Shown: positions 26,563 to 35,243 of the stretch, in pieces
Numbering within the stretch: the first letter of the stretch is position 1
Layout: each line of letters begins with the position of its first letter
Assembly (NCBI GenBank): GCA_025057905.1
Contig: JANWUX010000003.1
Location: forward strand, 1 to 64,000
DNA: 64,000 nucleotides
Reading direction: 5' to 3'
Origin: Patescibacteria group bacterium
GTDB lineage: Bacteria > Patescibacteriota > Microgenomatia > UBA1406 > GWC2-37-13
Notes under the pieces: model-generated
What the model saw: the letters and a program-made list of their open reading frames with translations, nothing else
What the model was told of the DNA's origin: nothing
The model's database searches: none
Made by a program: the position numbers and the translations under genes

Positions 26563-27492
26563 ATGGTTGTAAGAGAAATTTTAGAAATATTCGAAATTAT
26601 TAGTAAACCAGAAATTGACATTAAGACTCTGAAAGAAATCTTTGAAAAATATGATACAGAAGTAGAATTTGTTCGTGTTGATGAAAGTAAAAAAACAAAA
26701 CCACCAATTGGTGGAGGAAAAACTATTTTCATAAAGATAAAAATTAACAGTAGTGATAAAAATTTTCCCAAAATAGGAATAATCGGCCAACTGGGTGGAA
26801 TTGGCGCTAGACCAGCTGAAATAGGTTTTGTCTCAGATGGAGATGGGGCCCTATCTGCTTTAGCTTGTGCCTTAAAGTTAGCAAAGATGAAGTATTATGG
26901 CGAGAGGATTAGAGGTCGATATGTAATCTCTACCCATCTTTGCCCAAATGCCCCAACATTTCCTAAGAAGCCAGTTTCATTCATGGGAAGTCCGGTATCA
27001 CTAGAAACAATGAATAAACTCAATGTGGAAAAAGATATGGAAGCTATAATCACAATTGATACAACCAGAGGTAACCGAATAATAAAAAACAATTACTTTG
27101 CCATCACACCAATAGTTAAAGAAGGATGGATACTTAAAATTCCAGACGAAGTCATTGACGTTTTCGAGTGGATTACGGGCGAAAATGTTTCAGTCGTGCC
27201 AATTACAATGCAAGACATTACTCCTTACACCAACAATCTTCCTCACATAAACAGCATTCTCCAGCCTGCCATTGCTACCTCTGCTCCCGTTCTGGGAGTT
27301 GCCATAACTTCAAAAAAAGTTATTCCGGGTTCAGCAACAGGAGTGACTAATTTATTTCAAATCGACACTGTCTGTAGATTCATCATTGAAATTTCAAAAA
27401 GATTCTGTAGTAAACAACTCTATTTTTACAACAAAGAAGAATTTTTAAAATTAAAATCATTATATGGCTCAATGACAAAGCTATATAAATAA
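26563..27492 (+). CDS. DUF1177 family protein
   Basis: A 309-aa protein that I match from memory to DUF1177. The tell-tale stretches are IGIIGQLGGIGARPAEIGFV, SDGDGALSALACALKL, STHLCPNAPT, SFMGSPVSLETMN, ITIDTTRGNRII, TMQDITPYTNNLPHINSILQ and GSATGVTNLFQID. The function is unknown. In other bacteria, family members often occur near peptide or amino-acid utilisation genes. Here it follows the 690-aa gene on the same strand and precedes two M20 peptidases beyond a gene-free stretch. Soluble, no signal peptide. Confidence 0.8.
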   Translation: MVVREILEIFEIISKPEIDIKTLKEIFEKYDTEVEFVRVDESKKTKPPIGGGKTIFIKIKINSSDKNFPKIGIIGQLGGIGARPAEIGFVSDGDGALSALACALKLAKMKYYGERIRGRYVISTHLCPNAPTFPKKPVSFMGSPVSLETMNKLNVEKDMEAIITIDTTRGNRIIKNNYFAITPIVKEGWILKIPDEVIDVFEWITGENVSVVPITMQDITPYTNNLPHINSILQPAIATSAPVLGVAITSKKVIPGSATGVTNLFQIDTVCRFIIEISKRFCSKQLYFYNKEEFLKLKSLYGSMTKLYK

Positions 27493-29301
27493 AAAACTAA
27501 TCTTATCGAAGATTGAGTAATTTGAAGATCAAAATTTAGATCACGACTAAATGTTCAGATTTACAAAAGTATTTATTTTTTCGTTTCAGCTTAAAAATTT
27601 AGATTTTCATTAATCAATACACCTTTTTTCTTGATTCATTAAGGTAGGATTCAAATCTCATAACTCCCTTTGTTAAAAAAAATCTCCACAAGTTAAGACA
27701 TTTATCAGACCCAGAAGCAAAGCTGCATAAAATAAGTCATGACAGCTCTCTGATCCCTTCATAAGTAAAGTAAAAATCTTTTAAAATCAAAAAAAAGGTC
27801 GTTCTCCCCATTAAAATTAGGGATAAACCTATTAGCAATGTTAAAAAATAACTGCTGTTGTTTTGAAAAATGATTATCACCTAGGTGGAAACGCATCGCC
27901 TGTTTACCTTATATAAACCTTCTCATAAAGAAATTTAAAAAATCTCAAACTATTCTCTTTCTTCTGAAAGGTTAAATGAGAAAGAACAAAACAGGTAATC
28001 GCTCAAGACTCTCTCTAGATATTTCTGAAATCTCAAGAAAGAATTGAATAATTAAGTCTTTTTTTCACGAAAATCTTTAGTGATATAGGTACAATTCGGC
28101 ATTGACTATAAAAACTGGAAATTGATAAAAGAACAAGTGATTCAGCCGGAATTTCTGTTAATAAACCTGAAAAAAGATTAATTAAGAACAGACAAAAGCA
28201 ACTCATGGATATTTTGACAGAAAATTCGCTCATATTATCAATATTGCGAAAAAGCATTAAAATATTGAGCTTTTTAAAATCGCTTTAAGAAAACTACTTT
28301 ATTATTACTAAATTCAGTAGCAGCCATGATAGGAAAGAAATTAGTTGATGAGTTTTTTTAACAACTCTCAAAATTTAGAGTCACCTATAAACATATAGAA
28401 CTTATAATCAATGATTAGTTTTATTCAATCAATGAGCTTCGTAATTTAGATAATTTAAGAAAACATAGTATGACGATATAAGTACCAATTAACTGATTGA
28501 TTGTAACTTTTGATATCTTTAAAAATGATTAAGTAACTTTTGCAAAATTACTCAAACTTTTTTAAAGACAACATTACTGGCCAAACTTCAACCTTGAACA
28601 TCAATTATTCATATTTTTAGCTAGGTTATTATTGATCAATCTTAAGAAATAAATAGCAAAAAGATGTCCAGAATATTTTAGCTACAATCCAAAATTATGG
28701 TATGGATAGAATAATTACTATCGAATAATCAACAGATTAATTCACAAAATGATTAGAATGCAAAATTTAACAGAGGTTAATAGGAAGATTATTCTGTCTT
28801 ACCATTAATTCCTGATGATGTTGCTAGAAACTGATTCTTGCAATCATTGATGATAGTTGCTCTTAAAGCCTTCACTATTTAGTTATCTCCTTAAGAATAC
28901 GGGGAAGATTATTTTTAAAATTTTTTCTTTAGAAATCAAGAAAATTGCGTCATAAAACCTTAAAGTTTCTTTTACAACCTTCAAGAAGATAAAATTCTGG
29001 TTTTCGAAGTAGGTATTATTTATAGAATTGATGAAAAAAATTATGAATTTTTACAACATCAAGCAATGATGTCAAAAAAACGTTTTTGGAAATCTTCTCA
29101 GAGAACAATCTAATTTTTCAGAAAAATTTCTATCGTTAAAACACTTAAATCTCTCCTCCCGTAATGGTGGGGGTAATTAGAAGAGATTTTAAGCGAAAAT
29201 AAACACTACCAGAATATGCTAAAAATATTATCTCTTCAAACAGCATCCTGAACCAAATTCATTAAAAATCCAGAAATATTTATTAGAATATAATTAAAAA
29301 C
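27493..29301. other. 1.8-kb gene-free, AT-rich stretch with decayed coding traces
   Basis: No ORF here looks real. On the plus strand short protein-like runs are interrupted by frequent stops and frame changes: WKLIKEQVIQPEFLLINLKK near 28120, NSVAAMIGKKLVDEFF near 28310, and VLPLIPDDVARN near 28800. None is recognisable. No RNA gene, CRISPR-like repeat or strong hairpin was found. The best reading is a gene or genes far gone in decay. Confidence 0.5.
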
Positions 29302-30426
29302 ATGTTAGAGAAAATTTTAGATCTGAGCAAGAAATTAATTTCATATCCCTCAGTTACCTCAAATTACCAAGCCTTAAAATCGGTCCTAGAAGAGGCCCTG
29401 AAACCTTTAAAAGAAGAGGGACTAACCATTGAGTCTTTCGAAAGAAATCAAAAACCATCAGTATTAATCTATCAAGGAAATAAAAGACCAAAAAGATTTC
29501 GTCTGATTTTTAATGGCCATCTTGATGTTGTTTCAGGAAAAGAGTCTCAGTATAGACCTTTTGAAAAGCAAGGTCGACTTTACGGTAGAGGAGCAATTGA
29601 TATGAAAAGTGCTTGCGCGGTCTTGATACTTGTTTTCAAAAATGTTGTTAAAAAGATTAACTATCCTCTAGCTCTCCAGCTTGTTACCGATGAAGAAACA
29701 GGTGGTTTTAACGGGACAAAATACCAGATAGAAAAAGGTGTGAGAGCTGATTTTGTTATCGCTGGGGAACCCACTGATTTTGGCATAAATAACAAAGCTA
29801 AAGGAATAATTTGGATGAAAGTGAAAACTAAGGGGATATCAGCTCATGGTGCCTATCCTTGGAATGGCGAAAATGCCCTATTGAAAGCTCAAAAAATAAT
29901 TGAAAAAATCTATCGTGTTTATCCTCTACCTAAAAAAGAATCTTGGCAAACAACTTTTAATCTGGCAAGAATTGAAACCCCAAATCTCACTTTTAACAAA
30001 GTTCCCGCTGAAGCAACAATTTTTTTTGATATTCGTTACATTCCTGAAGAGTTTAAGAACAAATCTTTTAAAATTGGAAAAAAAACTTTTGAGAAAAAAA
30101 TTAAAAAGATAATTGGCGCCGACGAGGAAAAAGAAATTATTCTCTTTGAACCTCCACAGTTTACTGAAGAAAAAAATTCATTTATTCTTAACCTAAAAAA
30201 ATCAATAAAAAATATCCTTAAAAAAAACTCAAAAATTATTATAAAACATGGTGGTTCCGACATTCGCCATTTTAATCAAGTCAGCTGTCCAGGAATAACT
30301 TTTGGACCAATTGGAGGAGGTCTTCACTCAGACGAAGAGTGGATTGATATTAAAAGTCTGGAGTACTATTACAAAATACTAGAAGATTATGTTTTTAGAT
30401 TAAAGAGCGAGTCGGTTGAAACTTGA
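29302..30426 (+). CDS. M20 family deacylase/peptidase (ArgE/DapE-like)
   Basis: 374 aa. Metal-site motifs: FNGHLDVVS (His), GRGAIDMKSA (bridging Asp), VTDEETGG (catalytic and metal Glu), GEPTD, and GGGLHSDEEW (His). The pattern is closer to ArgE/DapE/acetylornithine deacylase than to the dipeptidase at 9.1 kb. Biosynthetic DapE/ArgE partners are absent, so a peptide or acyl-amino-acid salvage role is more likely. Confidence 0.88.
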   Translation: MLEKILDLSKKLISYPSVTSNYQALKSVLEEALKPLKEEGLTIESFERNQKPSVLIYQGNKRPKRFRLIFNGHLDVVSGKESQYRPFEKQGRLYGRGAIDMKSACAVLILVFKNVVKKINYPLALQLVTDEETGGFNGTKYQIEKGVRADFVIAGEPTDFGINNKAKGIIWMKVKTKGISAHGAYPWNGENALLKAQKIIEKIYRVYPLPKKESWQTTFNLARIETPNLTFNKVPAEATIFFDIRYIPEEFKNKSFKIGKKTFEKKIKKIIGADEEKEIILFEPPQFTEEKNSFILNLKKSIKNILKKNSKIIIKHGGSDIRHFNQVSCPGITFGPIGGGLHSDEEWIDIKSLEYYYKILEDYVFRLKSESVET

Positions 30427-30451
30427 TTTTTTAAAAATTTTTAAGTAGAAT
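30423..30451 (+). promoter_or_regulatory. Promoter upstream of the GNAT gene
   Basis: TTGATT (30423-30428), 17-bp spacer, TAGAAT (30446-30451). The predicted start falls at about the ATG of a 19-codon mini-ORF at 30458. The hexamers overlap the end of the preceding M20 gene. Confidence 0.6.
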
Positions 30452-30457
30452 TAAATT

Positions 30458-30517
30458 ATGGAATTAAAAAATCTTCACATTAAAAGACTTCTACGGCCTA
30501 AATCAAGGCGACATTAA
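30458..30517 (+). CDS. Possible leaderless 19-codon mini-ORF
   Basis: ATG 30458 to TAA 30515-30517 encodes MELKNLHIKRLLRPKSRRH, strongly basic. The predicted transcription start coincides with the ATG. It precedes the GNAT gene by 67 bp. It could be a leader peptide or chance; no pairing switch as clear as the one at 24.3 kb is visible. Confidence 0.3.
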   Translation: MELKNLHIKRLLRPKSRRH

Positions 30518-30584
30518 AGCTAATTTCTCTTTTAATCTTTTTTATTCCTGTTTTGATTATTAGAAATTTAAAAGGATTTTAGAT

Positions 30585-31292
30585 ATGGAAGGATATAGAT
30601 ACTCTGAGTTGAGAGAAGATGATGAAAGCAATCCTCTACCCTCAAGCATTGGGAAATATCACCTCTATTGGTTTAAAGCTGAACAATTAGAAAAAGCCTA
30701 TAAAGGAAATCCATCGTTGATTGAATATTTTTTAGAATATTTAGCACAAACAGTAAACAAGGATAGCCATATGCTACAAGTTAACCTCGGTGGTTTAATT
30801 GAATCAGTGATGAACAATCAAGCGGTCATGTTTCTTTTTTCTGATAAATTCACTGATAAGAAAGATAAGAAAGAAGGTCTTTCGATCGAAAATCTAAAAC
30901 TTGGGGGGTTTGCAAGACTTTTTCCTTGGCAAAAAGAACAAGAAGATAGAGATAAAGTCATTGCCTGGGAGATAGGAACAGTTTTTGTAACTCCGGAATT
31001 GAGAGGCAATCATCTGGCAGAATGCATGATTGAGGCTTTAATTAATCACATGATGAATCAAATAGGTATGACTAGAAGAAAGCCAATTTTTTTTGCTGTT
31101 GTTACTGAAGATAATGAAGCATCAAAAAAGTTATTTAGCAGACTAGTCAAGAATGGAGAATGGAGAGAAGAAATACCAACAGAAGAACAGACACAAGGAT
31201 TTACCGTCTATTTAGTAGGAGAAGAGGGAAATTATGTCAATGTCTTTGAAGGATGGGGAATACCCTCTCGCCTCTATTTTTATAACAGATGA
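30585..31292 (+). CDS. GNAT family N-acetyltransferase-like protein
   Basis: 235 aa. The acetyl-CoA-binding core appears as AWEIGTVFVTPELRGNHLAE (motif A, RGNHLA in place of QxxGxG/A) followed by a helix. The typical VVTEDNEASKKLFSRL segment comes next. The N-terminal ~100 residues are unlike standard GNATs. The start is supported by AAAGGA 8 nt before the ATG. It overlaps the next M20 gene by 4 bp, suggesting a joint role in amino-acid or peptide handling. The substrate is unknown. Confidence 0.75.
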   Translation: MEGYRYSELREDDESNPLPSSIGKYHLYWFKAEQLEKAYKGNPSLIEYFLEYLAQTVNKDSHMLQVNLGGLIESVMNNQAVMFLFSDKFTDKKDKKEGLSIENLKLGGFARLFPWQKEQEDRDKVIAWEIGTVFVTPELRGNHLAECMIEALINHMMNQIGMTRRKPIFFAVVTEDNEASKKLFSRLVKNGEWREEIPTEEQTQGFTVYLVGEEGNYVNVFEGWGIPSRLYFYNR

Positions 31293-32353
31293 AAAATAGT
31301 TCCCTATTGAAACTCTTTTTAGAACTTATCAAAATTGACAGCGTCTCTGGGGAGGAACAAGAGATAAGAAATTTTATTATTTCCTTGCTAAAAAAGAAAA
31401 AGCTCACCTACAAAATTGATACAGTGGGTAATCTCTTCATTGAAAAAAAAGGCTCTGGCAAGCCAATTATGCTCTGTGGCCATCTGGACACAGTTGAGCC
31501 AGGCAGAGGAGTCAAGCCGGTGGTTGAAGATAAAATCATCAAATCAGACGGAAAAACAATCTTAGGCGCTGATAATAAAGCATTTGTTAGCGTTTTGGTT
31601 GATATCTTAGTTAACGAACAAATTGATCGTTACTTAGAAATTATTCTGTCGGTAAAAGAAGAAACAGGTGGCGGGCTCGATTTTTTTCCTTTTTCTTGGC
31701 TAAGATCAAAACAAGGAATTATCTTCGACAATGCCAATCCCATTGGCGGAATTGTTCTTCGATCGCCAGAGATCACTAACTTCTCTCTGGAATTTCTTGG
31801 AAAAGCCTCCCATGTCGCCACACCAGAAAAAGGCATCAACAGCCTTTTGCCGGCAGTCGAGTTTCTTGGAAAAATAAAAAAACATCTAACAAATACCAAC
31901 AAAAAGATTAGTGTCAATATTGGTCTTGTTCATTCGGGAACAGCCATCAACACCATCCCCGAAAAAACAGTTATCAAGGGTGAGATTCGCTCCTATGACC
32001 AAAGAAAATTTAACTTTTCAAAAACCCTTATTAAAGAAATTTTTTTTCAGGCAAAAAAAGTTTTCAAAGGAGAAGCTCTTTTAACCTTCGATGGCTATTG
32101 TCCTGGCTACCATCACCAAAAAAACGATCCTTTCATAAAAAAAATTGCTTCGGTTATCAAAAAAAATCAACTGACACCCTACTATCTCAAAAGATCAGGA
32201 ATAAGCGATGGTAATATTCTAAACTCCCATCAAATCAAAACCGTAGTTCTCTCTGATGGCGTGATCAACCCTCATACTCGAAAAGAGAAGATCAAGATCG
32301 CTGACCTTTTTCTAATAAAAAAACTTGTTTTGGATTTTGCCACCCAGATTTAA
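31289..32353 (+). CDS. M20 family peptidase (PepT/LysK-like)
   Basis: 354 aa. Motifs: CGHLDTVEPG (His), ILGADNKA (bridging Asp), SVKEETGGG (Glu pair), IFDNANPIG (Asp region) and the final NPHTRKEKI (His). The order and shortness resemble tripeptidase T-like M20B enzymes or LysK. Translationally coupled to the GNAT gene. Its end overlaps the convergent broken radC by 4 bp. Confidence 0.87.
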   Translation: MKNSSLLKLFLELIKIDSVSGEEQEIRNFIISLLKKKKLTYKIDTVGNLFIEKKGSGKPIMLCGHLDTVEPGRGVKPVVEDKIIKSDGKTILGADNKAFVSVLVDILVNEQIDRYLEIILSVKEETGGGLDFFPFSWLRSKQGIIFDNANPIGGIVLRSPEITNFSLEFLGKASHVATPEKGINSLLPAVEFLGKIKKHLTNTNKKISVNIGLVHSGTAINTIPEKTVIKGEIRSYDQRKFNFSKTLIKEIFFQAKKVFKGEALLTFDGYCPGYHHQKNDPFIKKIASVIKKNQLTPYYLKRSGISDGNILNSHQIKTVVLSDGVINPHTRKEKIKIADLFLIKKLVLDFATQI

Positions 32354-33058
32354 AAATCAATTAACTTCTTTGCAGCCATACTCAAATAATCATTTTTCCC
32401 AACAATAAGATGACCTATGACCCTAATCCCGATTATTCTGCCAGCTTCAATGAGTCTTCTGGTCACTAAGATATCCTCTTTTGAAGGCTCCAAAACTTCA
32501 GAAGGGTGATTATGGGCTAAGATTATCTGGACCGAGTGATTTCTGATAGCCATCTCAATGACCTCTCGGGGATGAAGGAGATTTTGAGTCAAAGTCCCCC
32601 GACTGACCTCCTCAACACTGATGATTTCGTTGTAATTTATCAAGCAAACAACGAAGAGATGCTCTTTGTGGTAATTAACAAGCTTTCTTCTTATCTGGAA
32701 GTAAATGTTTTGGGGAGTGATAAACTTTTTTCGGCTCTGATCTTGGCTCTGGATTTTTCGGCAGCTTCATCAAGATTTTTTAGCCGCCTAGCTATCTCAA
32801 TGCAAGCCTTTACCTGACAAGCCTTGGCGAAACCAATCCCCTTAATTTTTCTTAACTCTTCAAATGAGGCTTCCTGAATTCGGTTAAGGGTTTTGAAGTG
32901 GCCAAGCAAACGCTGAGAAAGCTCAATGACTGAAGCCCCTCTTACGCCTCGATCAAAAACCAAAGCCAATAATTCAGTCAAAGATAGAGCCTCTGGCCCA
33001 AACGCGCCAGTCTCTCTCTAGGTCGCTCCTCTTGGGGAAAAGATGAAAGAAAACTCAT
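32350..33058 (-). pseudogene. radC: radC, broken by two frameshifts
   Basis: RadC/UPF0758 (HhH domain plus JAMM/MPN domain) is present in three frames. Frame 1 starts at ATG 33058 with MSFLSSFPQEERPRERLARLG. It shifts near 32995-33000 into TELLALVFDRGVRGASVIEL and the HhH segment (EELRKIKGIGFAKACQVKA). Near 32728-32735, in an A6 run, the frame shifts again to FITPQNIYFQIRRKLVNYHK and on to the MPN domain. The MPN domain is intact, with HNHPSEVLEPSKED as the metal site. Two independent indels argue for a pseudogene rather than one sequencing error. Confidence 0.85.
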
Positions 33059-33144
33059 CAGTCAATCATTTAAAGTCAAAGAAGTAATTTCAACAGAATA
33101 TGACCAACAAAGGGGTATATTTAAAGGCTCTGGAGAAAAATCCG

Positions 33145-33218
33145 TGGACCCGAGGGGACTCGAACCCCTGACCTCTTGACTGCCAGCCAAGCGTTCTTAC
33201 CAACTGAACTACGGGCCC
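33145..33218 (-). tRNA. tRNA-Ala (GGC)
   Basis: From 33218 on the minus strand, GGGCCCG pairs with CGGGTCC. The anticodon loop CTGGCAG gives anticodon GGC, and the T-arm is GGGGTTCGAGTCCCC. Discriminator A; CCA not encoded. Confidence 0.93.
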
Positions 33219-33341
33219 TAATCTATAAATTATACCCCGAAGACAGGATCAATCACAAAAAAAACTAATCGTTAGTAATGAAGGTATCTTTGTTTAAGAA
33301 GATTAGACTCCCGAAGACTTCTCAATCTCTTAGCCAACCAC

Positions 33342-34176
33342 TCAACCGGAGTCAACTAACCGCGGCCCTGGTCGACTAAAAAAGACCCTACCATCAGCGA
33401 TAAACACCGCTCGGTTATTGATCGCTGGCAAACTTGACCAACCTGGCTTTGCCTCCAAGAAACGAATCTCGGCAACAGTCCGGCAAATATCAAAACCGCA
33501 ACAAGAAATAACAATCGCCTCCGGCTGACAGCGAAGGACCTCGCCCCAGTCAAGACGTCGAGAAGGAGAACCGGGAAAACTATAACCGTCAATACCACCT
33601 GCCATTCTTATTAACTCTGGCGTCCAGTGACCACTAGAAAAAAGAGGATTAATCCATTCAAAAAAACTCATCCGAATTGGCTGGTGAAGTTTAGTTTTTT
33701 CATTGAGGCTTCTAATTCACTGTTTTAAGTTTCTTTATCAGAGCTTTTGTCCGTTTTGGCTGGACTAAGACTTGACCTATAGTATAAAAACTTTTGATCA
33801 CCTCGGTGAGTGTCTTTGGCTGAAGGCTAAATATCTTTGTTTCTCGACTAACATTTTTATGGCCGCCTCAATTGAGGAGTAAGATTAGAGCACAGAGATG
33901 AAACAAACTTTGAGTAGTGATTAAGTCAGGACTAAGTTTTTTAGAAGGTGAAGATCAAGGCAAAATAGCCGTTATTTGCTTGCTAGTGTTTGAGAAACTA
34001 CTCTATCGATCTGATCGCTAGACAAGCCAAAGGGATTAGATTTTGAGTTATCACTGGGCGATCTAAAATCTCTGGTGGATAGTCACACTCGTGGCTTCGG
34101 GCTACTAAAAATCTCGCCAAGCCAAAAGAGAAGACAATCTCACAATGTCGCTGGGAAGAAACGAGTTAATCTTCAT
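33342..34176 (-). pseudogene. Cobalamin-binding ABC substrate-binding protein (BtuF-like), decayed
   Basis: Fragments of one BtuF-like protein run in order on the minus strand. MKINSFLPSDIV starts at 34176, then stops; EILDRPVITQ; SKSNPFGLSSDQIDRVVSQT; LHLLKNLSPDLITTQSLFHL; SLQPKTLTEVIKSFYTIGQV. A 109-aa open piece (33342-33671) follows, with INPLFSSGHWTPELIRMAGG, CGFDICRTVAEI and RPGPRLVDSG. These match the cobalamin-binding family from memory (WxPLxxxGHWTPEL and RPGPRLVD are diagnostic). Several stops and frame changes show it is dead. The genome still depends on B12 for its ribonucleotide reductase. Confidence 0.8.
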
Positions 34177-34280
34177 CTAGATAATTCTAGAGTCTTTGTC
34201 TTAGGTAGATTAAGTCTGATTTTAGTATCGCCAAGTAAGCAAGGAAGGAAAATTAACCGTGAATAAAATTTAACCCTCTG

Positions 34281-35141
34281 TCAAAGCTCCCCCAAGGCCT
34301 CTTTTCTTGTCGTTTCTTCTTTTATTAGATTAAAAAATCTTTCTGTTGAAGAGAGTCGCCGATGACCAACGATTTTAGCAATATAGTCAATCGAGGCACC
34401 GTTTTTAAGCTGATGAGCAATGAAGGTATTTCTTAGGTCATTAACAGTTGCGTTTTCTATGCCCACCTCCCTAAAACACCGACTGATTATCTGCCTTATG
34501 TTTCTTACTAAAAGGGGCTTGCCGGTTCGAGTAACAAAAAGATGATCATCTTTTGATGGCGGTCTAATCTTCAGATACTCTTCAATTGCCTTTTTAGCTG
34601 AGTCGGTAAGAGGTACTTCCCTTTCTAAGTTTTTTCCATAGGCAGAAATTTTAAGGGTTTTTTCGCCAATATCTTTAAGTCTTAGATTAGCTAGTTCGCC
34701 AATCTTCATTCCCGTCTGAAGAAGTATCTCCACCAAAGCAAAAGTTCGCGGATCTTCTTTAGCAACATCTCGAAGGGCCCGATACTCCATTTTTGAGAAT
34801 ACACGTGGCGGTGTTAACTGATATTTTGGATGAGAAACATCAAGCGAGGGGTTATAATCAATAAGTCCCTCATTCTTTAAAAACCGAAAGAAAGTTCGAA
34901 TTGAGTTTAACTTCCTGGAAGCTGATTTTTTAGTGTATTTTTCAGAAAGAAGTTTGTTGATGAACTCGGTGATATTTTCCTTTTTTACTTCTCGAATATC
35001 GGTAATTTCTTTGCTAGTTAAAAAGCCACTGAACTGTTCCAGGTCTTTTTTGTAGGCAATGATGGTGTAGGTTGATTTTTTTTGAAACTCTAAGTGCTTG
35101 ACGAATTTCTCAACTAAACTTGGCAAAATATAGCCTTCCAT
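34281..35141 (-). CDS. Xer-like tyrosine recombinase homologue lacking catalytic residues
   Basis: 286 aa with the XerC/XerD layout: a SAM-like N-terminal core-binding domain (residues 5-95) and a catalytic-fold domain (110-280). Catalytic positions are changed. The first Arg (TGxRxSEL) is Lys in TGMKIGELANL; the HxLRH box reads NDLRNTF (His to Asn, Arg kept); GHRRLSSTERFF has Phe where the nucleophilic Tyr should be. The Lys of the beta-hairpin and the GH histidine remain. It should not cut DNA. The intact ORF implies selection for another role, perhaps DNA binding near the origin. Divergent from dnaA. Confidence 0.85.
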   Translation of the reverse strand: MEGYILPSLVEKFVKHLEFQKKSTYTIIAYKKDLEQFSGFLTSKEITDIREVKKENITEFINKLLSEKYTKKSASRKLNSIRTFFRFLKNEGLIDYNPSLDVSHPKYQLTPPRVFSKMEYRALRDVAKEDPRTFALVEILLQTGMKIGELANLRLKDIGEKTLKISAYGKNLEREVPLTDSAKKAIEEYLKIRPPSKDDHLFVTRTGKPLLVRNIRQIISRCFREVGIENATVNDLRNTFIAHQLKNGASIDYIAKIVGHRRLSSTERFFNLIKEETTRKEALGEL

Positions 35142-35219
35142 ACTAACCTATAATATCATATTATGAACAAAAAAACAAGTCAAGGTTGCTTGACAACCAG
35201 TGTCTATTTGTTTATTATT

Positions 35220-35238
35220 TGTGGATAAGTTATCCACA
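35220..35238. promoter_or_regulatory. Inverted pair of perfect DnaA boxes
   Basis: TGTGGATAA (35220-35228) and TTATCCACA (35230-35238) are two consensus DnaA boxes in inverted orientation separated by one base. They lie 6 bp before the dnaA ATG. Probable autoregulatory site of dnaA and/or part of oriC. Confidence 0.85.
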
Positions 35239-35243
35239 AGATA

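Noticed and set aside
32691-32760. Programmed -1 frameshift in radC at AAAAAAG
   Set aside because: The heptamer is not in the register of a canonical slip site for the upstream frame, and a second upstream frameshift also breaks the gene, so decay is the simpler reading.
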